Below, piece after piece: positions 63,168 to 64,000 of a DNA stretch of 64,000 nucleotides (positions within the stretch are counted from its first letter, which is position 1; every line of letters begins with the position of its first letter). Position numbers and translations under genes: made by a program. The notes beneath the pieces were generated by a model. The model worked only from the letters and a program-made list of their open reading frames with translations. It had not been told where the DNA came from and ran no database searches. This DNA comes from Agromyces mediolanus. Its GTDB lineage: Bacteria; Actinomycetota; Actinomycetes; Actinomycetales; Microbacteriaceae. The DNA is taken from the NCBI RefSeq assembly GCF_014648575.1, contig NZ_BMRJ01000004.1, positions 91,491 to 155,490 on the forward strand, given 5' to 3'.

Positions 63168-64000
63168 CTACAGGCTGAGCGCGCGCTGCACGAGCTCGCT
63201 CTGCTCGGCGGCGTGCCGCTTCGCGGAGCCGGTCGCCGGGGAGGCCGCGGCCGCCCGCGAGATGACCCGCACCTCGCGCGGCCCGAGCTTGTTCGTCTCG
63301 ATGATGAAGTACGGCCAGGCGCCCTGGTTCTCCGGCTCGTCCTGCGCCCACACCAGCTCGGCGTTCGGGTAGGAGTCGGCGACGGCCTTCAGCTCGCCGG
63401 CGGGCAGCGGGTAGAGCTGCTCGAGGCGGACGAGGGCGATCTCGGGGTTCGGCGACTTCTCGAGCTCCGCCGCGAGGTCGTAGTAGAGCTTGCCGGACAT
63501 GAACACGACCCGCTTGACGGCGGACTTGTCGGTGATGCGCGCATCGTCGATCACCGGCTCGAAGCGGCCCTGCGTGAAGTCGGCCACCTCGCTCGTGGCG
63601 CCCCGGAGGCGGAGCATCGCCTTCGGGGTGAAGACCACGAGCGGCCTGCGCGGCCGCGCGTAGGCCTGGCGGCGCAGCAGGTGGAAGTACGACGCCGGCG
63701 TCGAGGGACGGGCGACCGTCATGTTGTTCTCGGCGCAGAGCTGCAGGTAGCGCTCGATGCGGGCGCTCGAGTGGTCGGGGCCCTGGCCCTCGTAGCCGTG
63801 CGGGAGTAGGAGCACGACGCTCGAGCGCTGGCCCCACTTCTGCTCGGCCGAGGAGATGAACTCGTCGATGATGGTCTGCGCGCCGTTCGCGAAGTCGCCG
63901 AACTGCGCCTCCCACGCCACGAGCGTGTCGGGGCGCTCGACCGAGTAGCCGTACTCGAAGCCCATCGCCGCGTACTCGCTCAGCAGCGAGTCGTAGACGT
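63168..64000 (-). CDS. kgd: Multifunctional 2-oxoglutarate metabolism enzyme Kgd (SucA), C-terminal part
   Basis: The last 277 codons of a thiamine-dependent 2-oxoglutarate decarboxylase/dehydrogenase run off the window edge. Visible are SEYAAMGFEYGYSV, PDTLVAWEAQFGDFANGAQ, LLPHGYEGQGPDHSSARIER, HLLRRQAYARPRRPLVVFTPKAML, VRLEQLYPLP and WAQDEPENQGAWPYF. These match the pyrimidine-binding and C-terminal domains of Kgd/OdhA. The N-terminal acyltransferase-like domain of actinobacterial forms lies outside. Confidence 0.93.
   Translation of the reverse strand, partial: VYDSLLSEYAAMGFEYGYSVERPDTLVAWEAQFGDFANGAQTIIDEFISSAEQKWGQRSSVVLLLPHGYEGQGPDHSSARIERYLQLCAENNMTVARPSTPASYFHLLRRQAYARPRRPLVVFTPKAMLRLRGATSEVADFTQGRFEPVIDDARITDKSAVKRVVFMSGKLYYDLAAELEKSPNPEIALVRLEQLYPLPAGELKAVADSYPNAELVWAQDEPENQGAWPYFIIETNKLGPREVRVISRAAAASPATGSAKRHAAEQSELVQRALSL

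Overview
The window comes from a high-GC actinobacterium, most likely a member of the Microbacteriaceae or a close Micrococcales relative. The evidence is two WhiB regulators, an mtrA-mtrB-lpqB operon, a SigH/RsrA-type sigma/anti-sigma pair, an actinobacterial alpha-ketoglutarate decarboxylase (Kgd), and many genes that seem to lack a ribosome binding site (probable leaderless mRNAs). The family placement is inference. I saw no rRNA, tRNA, CRISPR array, transposase, phage gene or origin. No gene-free stretch exceeds about 300 bases.

Region 1 (1-19.5 kb) is a surface-polysaccharide locus, visibly less GC-rich in places than the rest. It has a capE/capF/capG set for UDP-N-acetyl-L-fucosamine with a WbuB-like transferase, and a PpgS-like GT2 coupled to a DUF2304 membrane protein. 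It also has a GT4, a methyltransferase, a two-gene ABC exporter, a LicD-methyltransferase fusion with a small coiled-coil partner, and two adjacent O-antigen-ligase paralogues. A bifunctional CDP-ribitol synthase (Bcs1-like) stands divergent to a 1049-residue TagF/TarL-HAD fusion, and a GT2 closes the locus. Together they suggest an exported glycan carrying FucNAc and a polyol phosphate, probably ribitol phosphate.

Region 2 (19.5-24.3 kb) holds an acyl-CoA dehydrogenase, mannose-6-phosphate isomerase, a GlxA-type AraC regulator, a tiny membrane protein and UDP-glucose 4-epimerase.

Region 3 (24.4-33.2 kb) begins with a whiB2-like gene whose promoter overlaps a perfect palindrome. It continues with a giant GT2/membrane protein, DUF5719, a metallopeptidase-family protein without HExxH, DUF3499, phosphomannomutase and S-adenosylhomocysteinase. 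This order matches the Mycobacterium tuberculosis Rv3248c-Rv3260c neighbourhood as I remember it.

Region 4 (33.2-41.7 kb) has RDD and SpoIIM-like membrane proteins in an extremely tight divergent pair, an aquaporin, and a five-gene operon ending in MoxR and DUF58. It resembles the Rv3691-Rv3695 cluster.

Region 5 (41.8-50.5 kb) is mtrA-mtrB-lpqB, a comF-type gene with a frameshift in a G7 run, hpf and secA. Region 6 (50.6-57.3 kb) has a DUF6459-like protein, an unknown protein, an excisionase-like HTH protein, a SAF/CpaB-like and a CpaE/MinD-like protein, a PdtaS-type kinase, a Bcp peroxiredoxin, a small membrane protein and whiB1. Region 7 (57.3-64 kb) has aroA-rsgA, sigH-rsrA, an MMPL transporter and the 3' part of kgd.

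Two sequence-level patterns recur. One is a -10-like hexamer (TANNNT) 6-9 bases before a start codon. The other is an over-represented octamer, GGCATCCG/CGGATGCC.
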